64,000 nucleotides of DNA from Mytilus californianus (taxonomy: Eukaryota > Mollusca > Bivalvia > Mytilida > Mytilidae): contig NW_026262593.1 in NCBI RefSeq assembly GCF_021869535.1, positions 68,350,322-68,414,321 of the forward strand, given 5' to 3'. A program made the translations under genes and the position numbers. Positions 35,330 through 47,418 of this stretch are shown here, one piece after another; positions within the stretch are counted from its first letter, which is position 1; each line of letters starts with the position of its first letter. The notes under the pieces were generated by a model, which did not search any database, had not been told where the DNA came from, and saw only the letters and a list, made by a program, of their open reading frames with translations.

Positions 35330-37715
35330 TAACCGGATTTTTGAAAGAAAAATCGGTTGATGATTTGGGGGTGTATGGCGTGCTGGCAGGCGTCTGCTAA
35401 ACAGTGTCCGTTCATTTACATGAAAACGCTTTGTAAATTTTTTCAACTTTAGATATGTTGTTTCCTGTGACTAAATGAAGGTCATGTTCAATTTTCACGA
35501 TTTTAGCAAGGATCAGATAAAGTGTAAAAAGTAACGCCCGAACATTTCTTGTGAAAATTTTCTTTACTTATGTGTGTAAATAAGAGTCAGAAACCAATAC
35601 AATGTGGTGTTTGTTGTGTATATATATAATAAATAAAATCATTTATTAACCATTTGTGGTTCGATTTTTTTATTGGGTTTTATACTGAAATGTCAATGTT
35701 TTTTGGCTGCCATTTTGTGACATTTGGTAGGCCTTTGAGAAAATTGAATTAGAATATCACTTTGTCAAATTGCATGTTCTCCAGCTTTATTATTATTGAG
35801 AAATAACATGTCTAGGAACACTTCAAACCTATGAGTAGGAATAATTTATGCAGATTTATTGAGAAAAAAACTCTTCAAAAATCACTGTTTGCCCATTATG
35901 CTGTCTGTCAAAATATAACCTAACTTTTAACTTTGTTTACTGTTGAACTGCAATGTCTAATATAACCCTACAAATGTTCAGGAACCTTCAAATAATAATC
36001 TTTTAAAACTTGCTAAGAAATATTGCATTCAGACATAGTTATTTCAAAAGACATCATTTCAAATTTTCAAAAAGTTTTGTCAGTCAAAAAGTAACGGGCG
36101 ATCAAACTGTCTATATTTACATGAAAGAGTGGTATTCATCATCACATCATGTGCTTTGTAATTGGTTGGGTACACATGATTACTACGTCATCTATCTATG
36201 TGTCAAAAATTGATTGTGTAAATTGTAGAAGGGTAAGTTTAGTGTCGGTCAAATATTTTTTCAAGAATAACGGGCGTTCTAATATTTAATGATTGTACAA
36301 GGTGTCTCATATGAGATACAACCACTAAATATCATGTTATGGTTATATTTAACATAGATATTGTGACAGTTATTGACAATAATTGTTTGTTAAAATGAAA
36401 TATTTAAATGAAAACAAGGAAACTTTTTTTGCCAGTTACTATTTGACAATCAACAAACGACCTCCCGGTGTAACGGGCGAACACTTGCAAGTATCTATCT
36501 CATTGGTTTGAACAGAGAATATCATGATACAAGTGAACTGTTATTATTCTACCCTAACATTGAAATTGTGCAATAGAAAAGCAAAGTTGATTCATTCAGT
36601 TCCAAATGGCACAATCATATAAAACAGGTGTTATTTTTGACAATATTCCGTAAAATAATTAGTTTATAATTCCTGTTGAACTGTGTTGATATACGCAATG
36701 TTGTTTAGTAGTATGCAAGAAATGCTGGTTCTACATCTTTGATTAAGTACCAAAGTTTTGAGTACATCATTTCTTTTAAAGTTCTCATGCATAAGTGCAA
36801 AATTTAACTTGTAAAATGTCAAACTGTCAAACAAAACTTCTGTCACACCATACAAATGAATTATTATTATTATCTATTTTCTTTTGATGTTTTTTTGTTT
36901 CCCCTACAAATATTTTGAAGTATTTTACCAGTTCTGACTCTACAGGTGTCCAGTTGTGAGAAATTAGGTTAAAAAATAAAAAAATATACAGCAAATTTTT
37001 GTGACCCCCCTTACAGGGATGTGACATGTGACCTATAAAATGTCAAACTGTCAAACAAAACTCCCATCAGGCTATACAAATTAACCATTATTAATATCCA
37101 TTTCCCATTGGCTCTGTGGGTTTTGACTACTGCCAGTTATATAATCTTAACCATTTTGACTCTCCTGGTGTCCAGTAGTGATTAGTTGGAATGGAAACTA
37201 AACAAATATGCATCATATTTTTGTGATGTCCGTTACTTTTTTTTAACGCCACTATTCTTTTTAACTTTAAACTTCCAAGATTTGCATTTTCAGGAGTTAA
37301 GAACAAGAATGAAAACCATATAATTTAATAAATTTGAAATACATTTCAAACTTTTTTTAATCTAAAGTTAGCATGTCAAACTTGTCAATGTAACGCGCAT
37401 CACAAAAGTTGTGCCTTTGTTTGAATGTCTGTTGACAAGTATTGAACCAAAGAACTATCTCTATAATCACAAAAGTCAACTCTGAAAAGTTGAAGATTCC
37501 TCTGATATATTTAAAATCTTGATATATATATATGGGTTTAATGTGACGGACTTTATGTCACACAAATGTTACACTTTATCTGATCCTTGCCCATTTCTCG
37601 TTGTCGAGTTTTAGACCTTTCTGTAGCAAAATTTATTTTTATTATATGAATTTGAGTTATTTCCCTTTGAACAGAAAATAATAATTAATTTCCTTGTCAT
37701 TTGGTCTCTTGTTAG
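35330..37715 (+). mobile_element. Family E element E2 with inserted DNA transposon
   Basis: 5' TAACCGGATTTTTGAAAG and mirrored AAAAATCGGTTGATG. It resumes after the insertion at 37591 with GTTGTCGAGTTTTAGACC and stops early at CTCTTGTTAG, the usual E terminus, without the shared 3' module. Confidence 0.65.
35506..37590. mobile_element. 2.1-kb TIR transposon, family unknown
   Basis: The left end GCAAGGATCAGATAAAGTGT and the right end ACACTTTATCTGATCCTTGC are perfect 20-bp inverted repeats, extending to 22. No transposase frame longer than about 70 residues is present, so it is non-autonomous. The motif TAACGCCCG/TAACGGGCG recurs at about 35531, 36093, 36267, 36473 and, altered, near 37230 and 37391. 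Such spaced copies could be protein-binding sites. Confidence 0.75.
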
Positions 37716-37987
37716 ATTTTTTTTTTTTTTAATTTTGAGGCCTGTCTTCAAATTGGTCCACATTTAAGTCCAAAGGGTCCAAAAATAAAACTTTTTTTTA
37801 TTTAAAAAAAATTGAATTTTTGGTGTTCTTTGATAAGCTGAATCTTAAGTGGTATTTAGATTTTTTATTATAATTTGAAAATAGATATAACATCATATCT
37901 AATTTTAGAGAAATTTTCTTACTGTTTATTATTATATGAATTTGAGTTATTTCCCTTTGAACAGAAATGGTGGAAAGTGATTTTTAT

Positions 37988-38880
37988 TAACCAGATTTTC
38001 GAAGGAAAAATCGGTTATTGATTTGGGGATGTATGGCGTGCTGGCGGGCGTCTGCTAAACAGTGTCCGTTCATTAACATGAAAACGCTTTGTAAATTTTT
38101 TCAACTTTAGATATGTTGTTTCCTGTGACTAAATGAAGGTCAAGTTGAATTTTCACGATTTTAGTTTTTCTCGTTTTTCAGTCTATAGCCCTTTCCCAAG
38201 AATTCAATTTTTGATGAATTAATCCATTTCTGTACAAAGGGAAATAACTCATTTTTTAAAAGATTTTTAAAAGACATTGTATTAATGATAAATGACATTT
38301 TTGATTTTTTTCTTTTCTTTGGTAAATTGTTTGAAAATTTTGTGTTAGGTTTGTTTGTTATTCTGTATAAACTAATTTTCTGAATGCTATATATATAATT
38401 TCTTTTTATGAAGTGAACTCCTTTAATTAGATAATAATCTATTTTTATTAAAGGATATATTTCATTACATTACATTGTGTAGATAAAGTTGATAGATAAG
38501 TTGCAGTGTTAGAGTACTATGTTAAACCATATTTCTGTTCAAAGGGAAAAAACTCAAACTTATTCCATGAACCAGTAATGATAACATCAAAATTTCTTTA
38601 TAACTATTTTTTTAAGTCATGCGTGTTATGAAGGTAGATGTCACAGTTGTTATGTGGTATTTTATTTTTGTTTGTAATGTTTAATTTTTATATGATCCTG
38701 TTTGGGGTTCAGATTTTCAAATATCATTTTCATTACTAATTAGATAATAATCTATTATAAATATTCAATCACAATCCAAATTCAGAGCTGTTTTAAGTTT
38801 AAATGTTGTGTCCATACTTGCTCAACTTTTCAGGGTTCAACCTCTGCAGGAAAATCCGGTTTGCTGTCACTGTTTGAAAA
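37988..38880 (+). mobile_element. Family E element E3
   Basis: 5' TAACCAGATTTTCGAAGG and mirrored AAAAATCGGTTATTG. 3' module from about 38760, box GGAAAATCCGGTTTG, then a shortened CTGTCACTG hairpin. It preserves the uninterrupted sites into which D1 and A3 inserted in E1, so it works as a reference copy. Confidence 0.7.
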
Positions 38881-39232
38881 TAGATATAACATCATATCTA
38901 AGTTTAGAAAACTATTTTTTAGTGGTTAAATTATATATAATTTTAGAGAACTATTGTTTATTAAGTCTGCCAGACGAAGTTTGGGAAGACATATTGGTTT
39001 TGCTCAGTTCTTCTTCTTCTTCTTCTTCTTCTGCCGCTTTTAAATTTGAACTTGTCCGCATAGGTTTTCCAAAACCGCTGGTCAGATTAGCTTAGGGTTT
39101 CAGAATATGTTAGACTTACATGTCTAGTGGTGCAATCAGGGTTTTGTTTGTGCAATGGGGTTTATAACGGGATACTTTGAGGGGCAAAAATGAAGGAGGG
39201 GTTTACTATAGAACCCTATGGGATTTTTTTTT

Positions 39233-41208
39233 TAGCTCACCTGGCCCAAAGGGCCACTTGAGCTTTTCTCATCACTTGGCGTCCGTGGTCGTCCGTCGTC
39301 CGTTAACTTTTACAAAAATCTTCTCCTCTGAAACTACTTGGCCAAATTTAACCAAACTTGGCCACAATCATCATTGGGGTATCTAGTTTAAAAAATGTGT
39401 CCGGTGACCCGGCCAACCAACCAAGATGGCCGCCATGGCTAAAAATAGAACATAGGTGTAAAATGTAGATTTTGGCTTATATCTCTGAAACCAAAGCATT
39501 TAGAGCAAATCTGACTGGGTAAAATTGTTTATCAGGTCAAGATCTATCTGCCCTGAAATTTTCAGATGAATCGGACAACCCGTTTTTGGGTTGCTGCTCC
39601 TGAATTTGTAATTTTAAGGAAATTTTGCCGTTTTTGGTTATTATCTTGAATATTATTATAGATAGAGATAAACTGTAACCAGCAATAATGTTCAGCAAAG
39701 TAAGATCTACAAATAAGTCAACTTGACCAAAATGGTCAGTTGACCCCTTAAGGAGTTATTGCCCTTTATAGTCAATTTTTAACCATTTTTCGTAAATTTT
39801 TGTAATCTTTTACAAAAATCTTCTCCTCTGAAACTACTCAGACAAATTTAACCAAACTTGTTCACAATCATCATCAGGGTATCTAGTTTAAAAATGTGTC
39901 CGATGACCCTGCCCGCCAACCAAGATGGCAGACATGGCTAAAAAATAGTACATGGGTAAAATGCAGTTTTTGGCTCATATCTCTGAAACCAAAGCATTCA
40001 GAGCAAATCTGACGAGAAAAAAATTGTTCATTAAGTCAAAATCTATCTGCCCTGAAATTTTCAGACCAATCAGGCAACACGTTGTTGGGTTGCTGCCCCT
40101 GAATTGGTAATTTTAAGAAAATTTTGCAGCTTTTGGTTATAATCTTGAATATTATTATAGATAGAGATAAACTGTAAACAGCAATAATTTACAGCAAAGT
40201 AAGATCTACAAATAAGTCAACATGACCAAAATTGTCAATTGACCCCTTAAGGAGTTATTGCCCTTTATAGTCAATTTTTTACAATTTTCATAAATTTTGT
40301 AAATTTTTGTAAATTTTTACAAAATATTTTCCACTGTAACTACTGGGCCAAGTTCATTATAGATAGAGATAATAGTAAGGAGCAAGAATGTTCGGTAAAG
40401 TAAGATCTACAAACACATCACCATCACCAAAACACAATTTTGTCATGAATCCATCTGTGTCCTTTGTTTAATATGCACATAGACCAAGGTGAGCGACACA
40501 GCCTCTAGTTTACAATTTTCATAAATTTTGTAAATTTTTTGTAAATTTTTACAAAATATTTTCCACTGTAACTACTGGGCCAAGTTCATTATAGGTTGCA
40601 ATTCTGTAAATATAGACAATGCAATTTCCCATAGGAACTCCCTTTGCGGCTAAAACTGTGACACTTTTACTATGAAGTTTCGTGAAAAATAATATCCTAG
40701 AACGGAATGTTTATATGCACTACTATTTTATTCAAAGGTCAAAATATAGGGCTGTGCGGCATATTTTCAACATTTATATGCCCTGAACTTCTAAGAGTTT
40801 AAACTTATACTAAGATTCTATACTACCCTTACCTCCATTTTTGGACCTCCTAAGAATTAAAATTTAGGCGCTACCATGTTTTTCTATACTGGATACATTC
40901 CCAAGTGATGTCTCTATGAAATGAAACACAGAGATCATAAATGGGAACCAGTACGTTAACAAATTAACATATCTATGAATATTATATATCTCCCCAAAAG
41001 AGGCGTGGTTTGAGAAACAGCTGTATTTACAAAGTGCAACCTATAGATAGAGATAAAAGTAAGGAGCAAGAATGTTCAGTAAAGTAAGATCTACAAACAA
41101 TGTACATCATCATCACCAAAACACAATTTTGTCATGAATCCATCTGTGTCCTTTGTTTAATATGCACATAGACCAAGGTGAGCGACACAGGCTCTTTAGA
41201 GCCTCTAG
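39233..41208 (+). mobile_element. Family F element
   Basis: 5' TAGCTCACCTGGCCCAAAGG with GGCCACTTGAGC (hairpin) and GTCCGTCGTCCG. Units of about 550 bp contain ACCAAACTTG and GTAAGATCTACAAATAAGTC. 3' box GGTGAGC (reverse complement of GCTCACC), perfect hairpin GGCTCTTTAGAGCC and the ending TCTAG before TTT. A second, shorter 3' end (GGTGAGCGACACAGCCTCTA) lies at 40485-40508, so the terminus is duplicated in tandem. Confidence 0.8.
40594..41041. mobile_element. 448-bp MITE with TATA target duplication
   Basis: Ends GGTTGCAATTCTGTAAATA and TATTTACAAAGTGCAACC, flanked by TATA on both sides (40590-40593 and 41042-41045). The uninterrupted TTCATTATAGATAGAG is seen in the same F unit at about 40355, so both boundaries and the 4-bp duplication are well supported. 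The interior has no coding frame. Confidence 0.85.
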
Positions 41209-41229
41209 TTTTAACTTTCAAATGATTAT

Positions 41230-41990
41230 AACTTGAAAACAGTTAGTGATAGACACAATCTGTATAATTGAAAATGTTCTAAATAATGAAACACCTTAAA
41301 TGAAATAAAAGGTTAGTCCCAAGGGGTTACCCCCACTCCCTGCCATTTGAGAAAGTTTTAATATCTTGTAAGTGGTCAAGATCCCCACCCCTAAACCATA
41401 TATATTCTGGTTTGTCATGATAAAGCACATCAAATGAAATACAGGGTTAGTCCCCAGGGGTCATCCCGACCCCCTGCTATTTGAGAAAGTTCTAATATCT
41501 TGTGAGTGGTCAAGATCCCCACCCCTAGACCATATATATTCTGGTTTGTCATGCCAAGATGATTTGAATGATATACATGGTAAGACCCAAGGGGTCATCC
41601 CCACCCCCTGTCATTTGAATATGTTCAAATATCTTGTTAATTGTCGAGATCCCCACCCTTAAACCATATGTATTCCTGTTTGTCATGTCATGAAGATTTG
41701 AATGATATATAGGAGAGGTCCCCAGGGGTTCCCCCACCGCCAATGTTTTAATATCTTGTGAATGGTCAAGATCCCCACCCCTAAACCATATATATTCCTG
41801 ATTGTCATGTCACAAAGATTTGAATGATATATAGAATCAGTCCCCAGGGGTTCCCCCCACCCCCAATGTTCTAATATCTTGTAAATAGTCCAGATCCCCA
41901 CCCCTAAACCATATATATTCCTGTTCGTCGTTTCACAAAGATTTGAATGACATACAGGGTCAGACCCTAGGTGTCACTAATGCATATCAC
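41230..41990. repeat. Tandem units of about 125-133 bp in element G
   Basis: Six units with GTCAAGATCCCCACCCCTAA and ACCATATATATTC. Later units are about 10 bp shorter. Minus-strand open frames through them arise from the repeat and are not genes. Confidence 0.9.
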
Positions 41991-42166
41991 TTTACTGGAC
42001 CAAACCAATTTGTACTGGGTTTTGCCCCATGTCAGGCGACCCTGAGACTGACGAATTATGGGAGCTTCGTTTGGAAGACTTCGTAACAGCATCATGTTAC
42101 AATCATTTCTTGTTATTATATGAATTTAAGTTATTTCCCTTTGAACAGAAATGGTGAAAAGTGACA

Positions 42167-43281
42167 CTATCCACATTTATTCTTTGAATGTACGGCCTCA
42201 AAAAGGTCCTTATTGTCAATCACACATCGAACTGGAATACCTCTTTCTGAAGTACATTTATTGAAAATTAGTTCATTATACAAAGTAGCTAGTGATGTAG
42301 CACAGTCAATACCATCGACTAAAGCTAAAGCCTCGCTAGCTAGTGTACTTCTAACAACCCTTCTAATTTTCTTGGATTGCCATGTAACTGGATTGATTTT
42401 CCCATTTTCTCCAAGTACCATAATCACAAACCCTCCTTGACTTCCCCCATCTGGAAGATTTCCAAAAGAAGCATCAGTATATAATTAAAGTTCTACATGT
42501 TCTCCAAGTTCCTTGAAATGAAGGGACACTGGATCATTTCTAACTTTCCTTAAAAGCTTGTTCACTCCTTTCAGGTCTTCAATAGTACTTGTCTTTAACT
42601 TTGATGCAATCATAAGCGATGTCAAAAGCAATGTCGGGACGTTTGTTTTGCAAGCCACAACAGTTGTCCTACTTTTGATCTTAGAACAGTTTCTTTGACT
42701 GATGAAAGTTGAGAATCATTTGGCCTTTTCCTATCAATTGAGACTGTCTTTAACACTTCAACATAATCTGTCTGACTCAGTATAATTTTATCATCAGCAT
42801 GACTTAGACCCAGTCCTAAATATTTGAAAGATTCTGAAGCTTCTTTTCCGAAACTGAATTTCTCTCTTATTTTTGATATAACCTCAGTTTCAAACAAATT
42901 GGTTCCTGCCCACAAAAAATCATCAACATGAACTGCTAGTACACCAGCCAGACCATTGGAATTATGCCAGTAAAATACTGCTGGGTCAACTTTAGATTCA
43001 GTACCTCAACATTCATTTAGGGTTTTCTTAACCTTTTCATACCATTTCAAAGAAGCATCTGCAAGACCATACACACATTTCTTTAAAAGCCAGATTTTTC
43101 CATTAGCATTAGCTTCCTTAGGTGGACGAAGATGAACTTTTCTTTGCATTTTCTCTCCTTGCAGAGAGGCAGTTTTAATGTCAATGGAATTGATGGACCA
43201 TTTCTTTTGCATTATTATTGAAAGAATGAGTCTAAGAGATTGTTTGTCACATGTAGGAGAATTTTTCTGTATTTCATCCAA
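42167..43281 (-). pseudogene. copia RT and RNase H fragments
   Basis: 43281-43006 reads SLRLILSIIMQKKWSINSID, then KTASLQGEKM, LRPPKE and KCVYGLADASLKWYEK, all standard copia RT blocks. After a stop the frame continues with LAVHVDDFLWAGT (catalytic DD) and FKYLGLGLS. 42427-42167 reads the start of RNase H with RRVVRSTLASEALALVDGID (the catalytic glutamate in SEA) and VIDNKDLFEAVHS, then is cut off. Confidence 0.85.
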
Positions 43282-43505
43282 ACAATCTTCTTCAAAACCT
43301 TTTGCAACGAGTCTTGCTTTCCTGTGTATTTCATTATCAGCTTCTTTTATAGTATATATCCATCTAGTGGATACACATGACTGACCATAGTCTTCAACTT
43401 CTTGATAAACATGATGTCTCTTCCAATTTTCAAGTTCAGCTTTACGAGCATCACAAAAGTCAATCTCATTGAAGAATGCTTCTTCTGATTCTTCGTAATC
43501 CTCTA

Positions 43506-44483
43506 TATCCTGATCTGTGTCAGACTTTTACAACTTCCAATTCATTAACTGTACTTAAGTCTATTGACAGCTTGTTACCTCTAAGGTCTTCAGGTTTCCT
43601 ATATTCTACATTGTACCAATTCTTTTTATTTGACGATGCTTTACAAGCTCTACTCAGAACAACTCCTTCTCGTGGAGTATCATCACCTGGCATTTTAAAG
43701 TTCACTTTTTGGTCCTTTTTTAAAAGTATAGCTTTTTTTACACTTAGAATCAACACTTCTACTGTGCACTAGAGAAGTTGCTTGTTCATTGCTCTGTTCT
43801 CTCACTGGAGTATCTTCATGATTATCATTTTCAAGTTCAGAGTCACCTCCTGATCAACTTTCCTCATAAGATTCATGTCCTTGAATCACAGGATTATCAC
43901 TGTCTAGTTCAGAGTCACCTGCCTGACTTCCTAATTCAGATTCATGTCCTTCTACTTCATCGTCACTTTCACCATGTTCATTGTCTGACTGATTGTTGGC
44001 ATGCGAGTCTTCCTCTTCATCACTATCATAATAAAGGACTTCATGCTCAGCCTTATTCTTGTCAAAGTTTTGAGTTTTGAGACTTTCTTTCAATGTTACC
44101 CTCTTTTCCTGTTGTTTGTTTTTCTTAGCTTTTTGTTCATCAAAATCTCTTAAAATCCTACATTCATGTACTCTTACATAAGTTCCTCCATACCTTATAA
44201 ACACAACAACATTGTCCTCTCCAATAACTGTACCAGGTCCTTTTCATTGATTGTCTCTAAGAAAGTATACTTTATCTCCATTTTTGAATTTCTCACCTGA
44301 GGGATGAACCTGCTTCCGAAGAGCATGTCTAATTTTCTCAGAGGATTCTGATGCTACAAATGCTTTCATTGCCTCGTGAAGACCAACTAAGTGTTTTCCC
44401 ATTGTTTTACTCATTGTTTCTCCTTCAAGAGCTGGAGGTTTATTGACTAGTGTTGATGGCAGGTTAGGATTTCTTCCAAACAC
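43506..44483 (-). pseudogene. copia integrase C-terminal and acidic linker
   Basis: Three frames in series. 44483-44244 has FGRNPNLPSTLVNKPPALEG, the usual post-integrase segment. 44204-43854 has FIRYGGTYVRVHECRILRDF, then a long acidic, serine-rich stretch. 43756-43520 has CKASSNKKNWYNVEY. They join integrase to RT in the polyprotein. The stops between them show decay. Confidence 0.75.
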
Positions 44484-44498
44484 AATCTGATAAGGACT

Positions 44499-45020
44499 TT
44501 ATCCATACACATTAACAAGACTATTTTTGGCATTCACAGCCCAGCTAATTGCAGTTTCCAAAGATAGATTTGAACTTTCTCTGATTTTGTTAACTGTTTC
44601 AGTTACAGTTGCATTATGTCGTTCTACAATTCCATTTGACCAGGGACTGTATCCTGCTGCCGTCTTAACTGACATGTTTAGATTTTCAGCCATATCACGA
44701 AAAATTTGAGAATTGAATTCCCCACCATTCAGTCCATTGTCAGTGTATACTCCAACTTCAGGAGCACCATATACACTAACCAATATCTGCATGAATTTGC
44801 CAACAACTAACTGTGAGTCTTTTCTCCTGATAATGGCTGCTGCACTCAAACGGCTAAACAAGTCAATTATGTGCAAATAGTAGAAATTGTGATCAATTTC
44901 ATGTAAATCCATAGCAACAATTTGGTTAAAATCATTTGCATGGGAAAATCCCACTACTGGCTTTGGCTTTGGACATTGAAACTTGAAACAGATAATGCAC
45001 TTTGAGCAAACATCATTCAC
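44499..45020 (-). pseudogene. copia integrase core
   Basis: An open stretch with the end of the zinc-binding domain (CSKCIIC) and the DDE core: D in VAMDLHEID, D in VYTDNGLNGGEF and E in WSNGIVERHN. All three catalytic residues are kept, although the reading frame is closed upstream and downstream. Confidence 0.88.
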
Positions 45021-45104
45021 TATTGCCTTTTTGTATCTGAGTCAACTGAGCCTGCACTGTTCAATAGAGATAACAACTTTTCAGATGAGGCATGACCAAA
45101 TTGT

Positions 45105-45600
45105 TTATGCAGTTTTTCTTAGAGACTTCAGGATTTCCTCCTCACTCTCTACAGTATCGTTCTGCCCAGTTCTTCGGTCTTTAATGTTTATGCAATAATG
45201 ACCATTTGAGGTGAAATGAACATCGACTGGTTTTCCGAACATTGTCACTTTATCATTATGGAGATCAAGAACTGTTTGTGCCTTTTTCAAAGAATCTTTG
45301 CTCAATGATAGAGGTATTTCGCAGTCAACTACTTCTGTTTCTATGTAACAATTTAAAGACCCAATTGTGGCAGGTAACTTTACACACTGATAAGAATACA
45401 CTGTTTTACCATCACCAAATTTGAAAGGTGTATGACTTTCCTTGCATTTTATTTCTTCATTAGCAGAGTAGAAAGTGTCTAAAACTGATGTAACCATTTA
45501 GACCCGCAAACTGTTTTGGTACATGCTGTATCTACAACTGCAGCATTAAATGCCTCGGCTACAAAAATTTCTTGAGGTGTAATGTTTTGTTGAGAAGTTG
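45105..45600 (-). pseudogene. copia protease region
   Basis: The minus strand reads VVDTACTKTVCGSKW, an aspartic protease active-site loop with DTA in place of the usual DTG/DSG. A stop separates it from 45497-45105 (KFGDGKTVYSYQCVKLPATI and CEIPLSLSKDSLKKA), which fits the remainder of the protease. Confidence 0.7.
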
Positions 45601-45659
45601 TAATTAGAGTTATGTTTACAGTTTCAGATGTGTCTGTTTGTTCCTCTGTCAGTTTAACA

Positions 45660-46437
45660 TCATATATTTTATGTGGACAATCCCTGAACCAGTGATATTT
45701 TGAATCACAACATCTACAACGAGATATGCTGCCATTGATAGTTGGATTTAGTCTGGATTGAGCATTTCTTTGATCAAATGATCTATTTATGCGATTGCGT
45801 GCACCAAATCTCCTTGAACTACGCCGGGGCTATCAAAACGATGTTCTCCTACAAATGCAGATTCTTCTTTAACAGTAACTATATCATTATCACTCTGTGA
45901 TTTTGATGCAAATATCCTATTAAGGGCTGCCTTCATGGTATCAAATTTTAAATTAGAACATGCAGTTAGAGCTAAATGTCTGTCACTTTGACCAAGTCCT
46001 GCATTATCTAAGAGTTTAAATGCTAAAATTGCATCAGGAAGTGCCATGTCATATTTCTTGCATTTGTTATACTTCTGTTCAAACTCAATTATATAGTCAC
46101 ACATTTTAATTGAAGACTCCCTGTGATACTTATCAAAAGCTGTATATGCTGCAAGCTTGATCTATCTTGTCCTTTTCAAACAATTTATCTAATTCTGTTA
46201 TTAATTTGTCAAATCCTTCATCAACATTCAAATCCTCTGGTGTTATTTCTAATGCTACTTCTCTTTGTTTTCCTTGTAACGACAACGCAAGTGCTAAGCC
46301 TCTCTTCTTTTTGTCCAATTCTGTAACCAGTTGCCACATCTTCACTTCATTCTTCCATTGCTGATATGATTTCTCTATTGTCAAGCTTGGTTGGTTCTTA
46401 TAAATCAGAGCCGTTGCCATCTCGCCAGATGTTGTGA
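45660..46437 (-). pseudogene. copia Gag with CCHC zinc knuckle
   Basis: The upper part (to 46133) reads LTIEKSYQQWKNEVKMWQLV and DLNVDEGFDKLITELDKLFE. 46104-45787 continues YIIEFEQKYNKCKKYDMALP. A knuckle CRCCDSKYHWFRDC (CX2CX4HX4C) follows near 45700-45730. This is the typical copia Gag layout; the frame is broken at about 46130 and 45787. Confidence 0.8.
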
Positions 46438-46449
46438 GCTCTGCTACCA
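46438..46449 (-). promoter_or_regulatory. tRNA-iMet primer-binding site
   Basis: On the minus strand TGGTAGCAGAGC starts one base after the LTR. Its first 11 bases are complementary to the 3' end of animal initiator tRNA-Met (CTCTGCTACCA). Confidence 0.8.
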
Positions 46450-46450
46450 C

Positions 46451-46601
46451 TGTTAAATGACTATAAATGACTTAAATGTTCTCTGTACACTTTAATCTAA
46501 ACCCACCAAGTTACAAACTGTAAATACAAAAATACATACAAATAGAACTAAAGACTAAAGACTAAACTTAGTAACTAAACTACTAAACTAAATAGTTAAC
46601 A
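46451..46601 (-). repeat. copia 5' LTR, 151 bp
   Basis: On the minus strand it begins TGTTAACT and ends TTTAACA, with TGTTA/TAACA inverted tips, directly before the primer-binding site. It is very short for an LTR. No second copy was found. Confidence 0.7.
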
Positions 46602-47035
46602 AACAAGGTTACCCTTCCATCCCATCAGCTACTCCCTCAACAAGGTTATCTTTCCGTCCCATCAGCTACTCCCTCAACAAGGTTATCTTTCCATCCCATC
46701 AGCTACTCCCTCAACAAGGTTACCCTTCCATCCCATCAGCTACTCCCTCAACAAGGTTACCCTTCCATCCCATTAGCTACTCCCTCAACAAGGTTAGCCT
46801 TCCATCCCATCAGCTACTCCCTCAACAAGGTTACCCTTCCTTTCCATCAGCTACTCCCTCAACAAGGTTACCCTTCCTTTCCATCAGCTACTCCCTCAAC
46901 AAGGTTACCCTTCCTTTCCATCAGCTACTCCCTCAACAAGGTTACCCTTCCATCCCATCAGCTACTCCCTCAACAAGGTTACCCTTCCTTTCCATCAGCT
47001 ACTCCGTCAACAAGGTTACCATTACTCACAAACCA
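46602..47035. repeat. 37-bp minisatellite, about 11.5 copies
   Basis: Unit CAACAAGGTTACCCTTCCAT with CCCATCAGCTACTCCCT. Two unit types (CCATCCCATC and CTTTCCATC) alternate in blocks. Confidence 0.95.
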
Positions 47036-47418
47036 GCCCAGGAATTATTCACTCCTGATACTCTTAATGTGTCTAATCTCCCATGGAAACAATACATTTA
47101 TACACAATAGGTTTATTATTAATATGTTTAGTACAGGACTGTTAACTGTGATATAGGTTTTCTCTCTCTAGTAGAACTGGCATTGTGAACAACAGTATCA
47201 TTGTGTAATGTTTTGATAGTAAATTTCCAAGTTATTATGATAAGTTGATTTGAGACTTCTTAGATACTATTTGAACAGTGATACAAGTAAACTATCAATT
47301 TCAATAGTTGATTTGAACAAAAGCACAAAATGAGCATCAATGAAGAAAAAAATATTCTACCAAATTAAATGTTTTAAAAGCATTTATAATTATTCTGACT
47401 TATTTTCTTTATTTATAG
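47036..47418. other. End of NECAP intron 1
   Basis: Unique AT-rich sequence ending in a pyrimidine-rich stretch and TTTATAG, the acceptor of exon 2. Confidence 0.7.

Larger units (their letters stand above)
38959..42108 (+). mobile_element. Family G element enclosing F
   Basis: 5' GTCTGCCAGACGAAGTTTGG then a (TTC)n run at 39007-39032. 3' tandem units (41230-41990), the box CTTCGTTTGG (9 of 10 to the reverse complement of CCAGACGAAG), hairpin GTAACAGCATCATGTTAC and a T-rich end. It sits in an E-type remnant; the uninterrupted sequence TGTTTATTATTATATG lies near 37930. Confidence 0.65.
42166..46601 (-). mobile_element. Ty1/copia retrotransposon, 3'-truncated
   Basis: Read on the minus strand, the order is 5' LTR (46601-46451), primer-binding site, Gag with CCHC knuckle, protease, integrase, RT, RNase H. 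Integrase before RT is the copia order. Several stops and frame shifts break it. The 3' end is lost inside RNase H at about 42166, so there is no 3' LTR and no way to compare LTRs for age. The 5' LTR abuts a 37-bp minisatellite. Confidence 0.88.

Noticed and set aside
41549-41901. Minus-strand frames with repeating NPWGP/EPLGT words
   Set aside because: They follow the tandem units of element G.
42213-46364. Plus-strand frames across the copia element
   Set aside because: Antisense shadows of the minus-strand Gag-Pol remnants.
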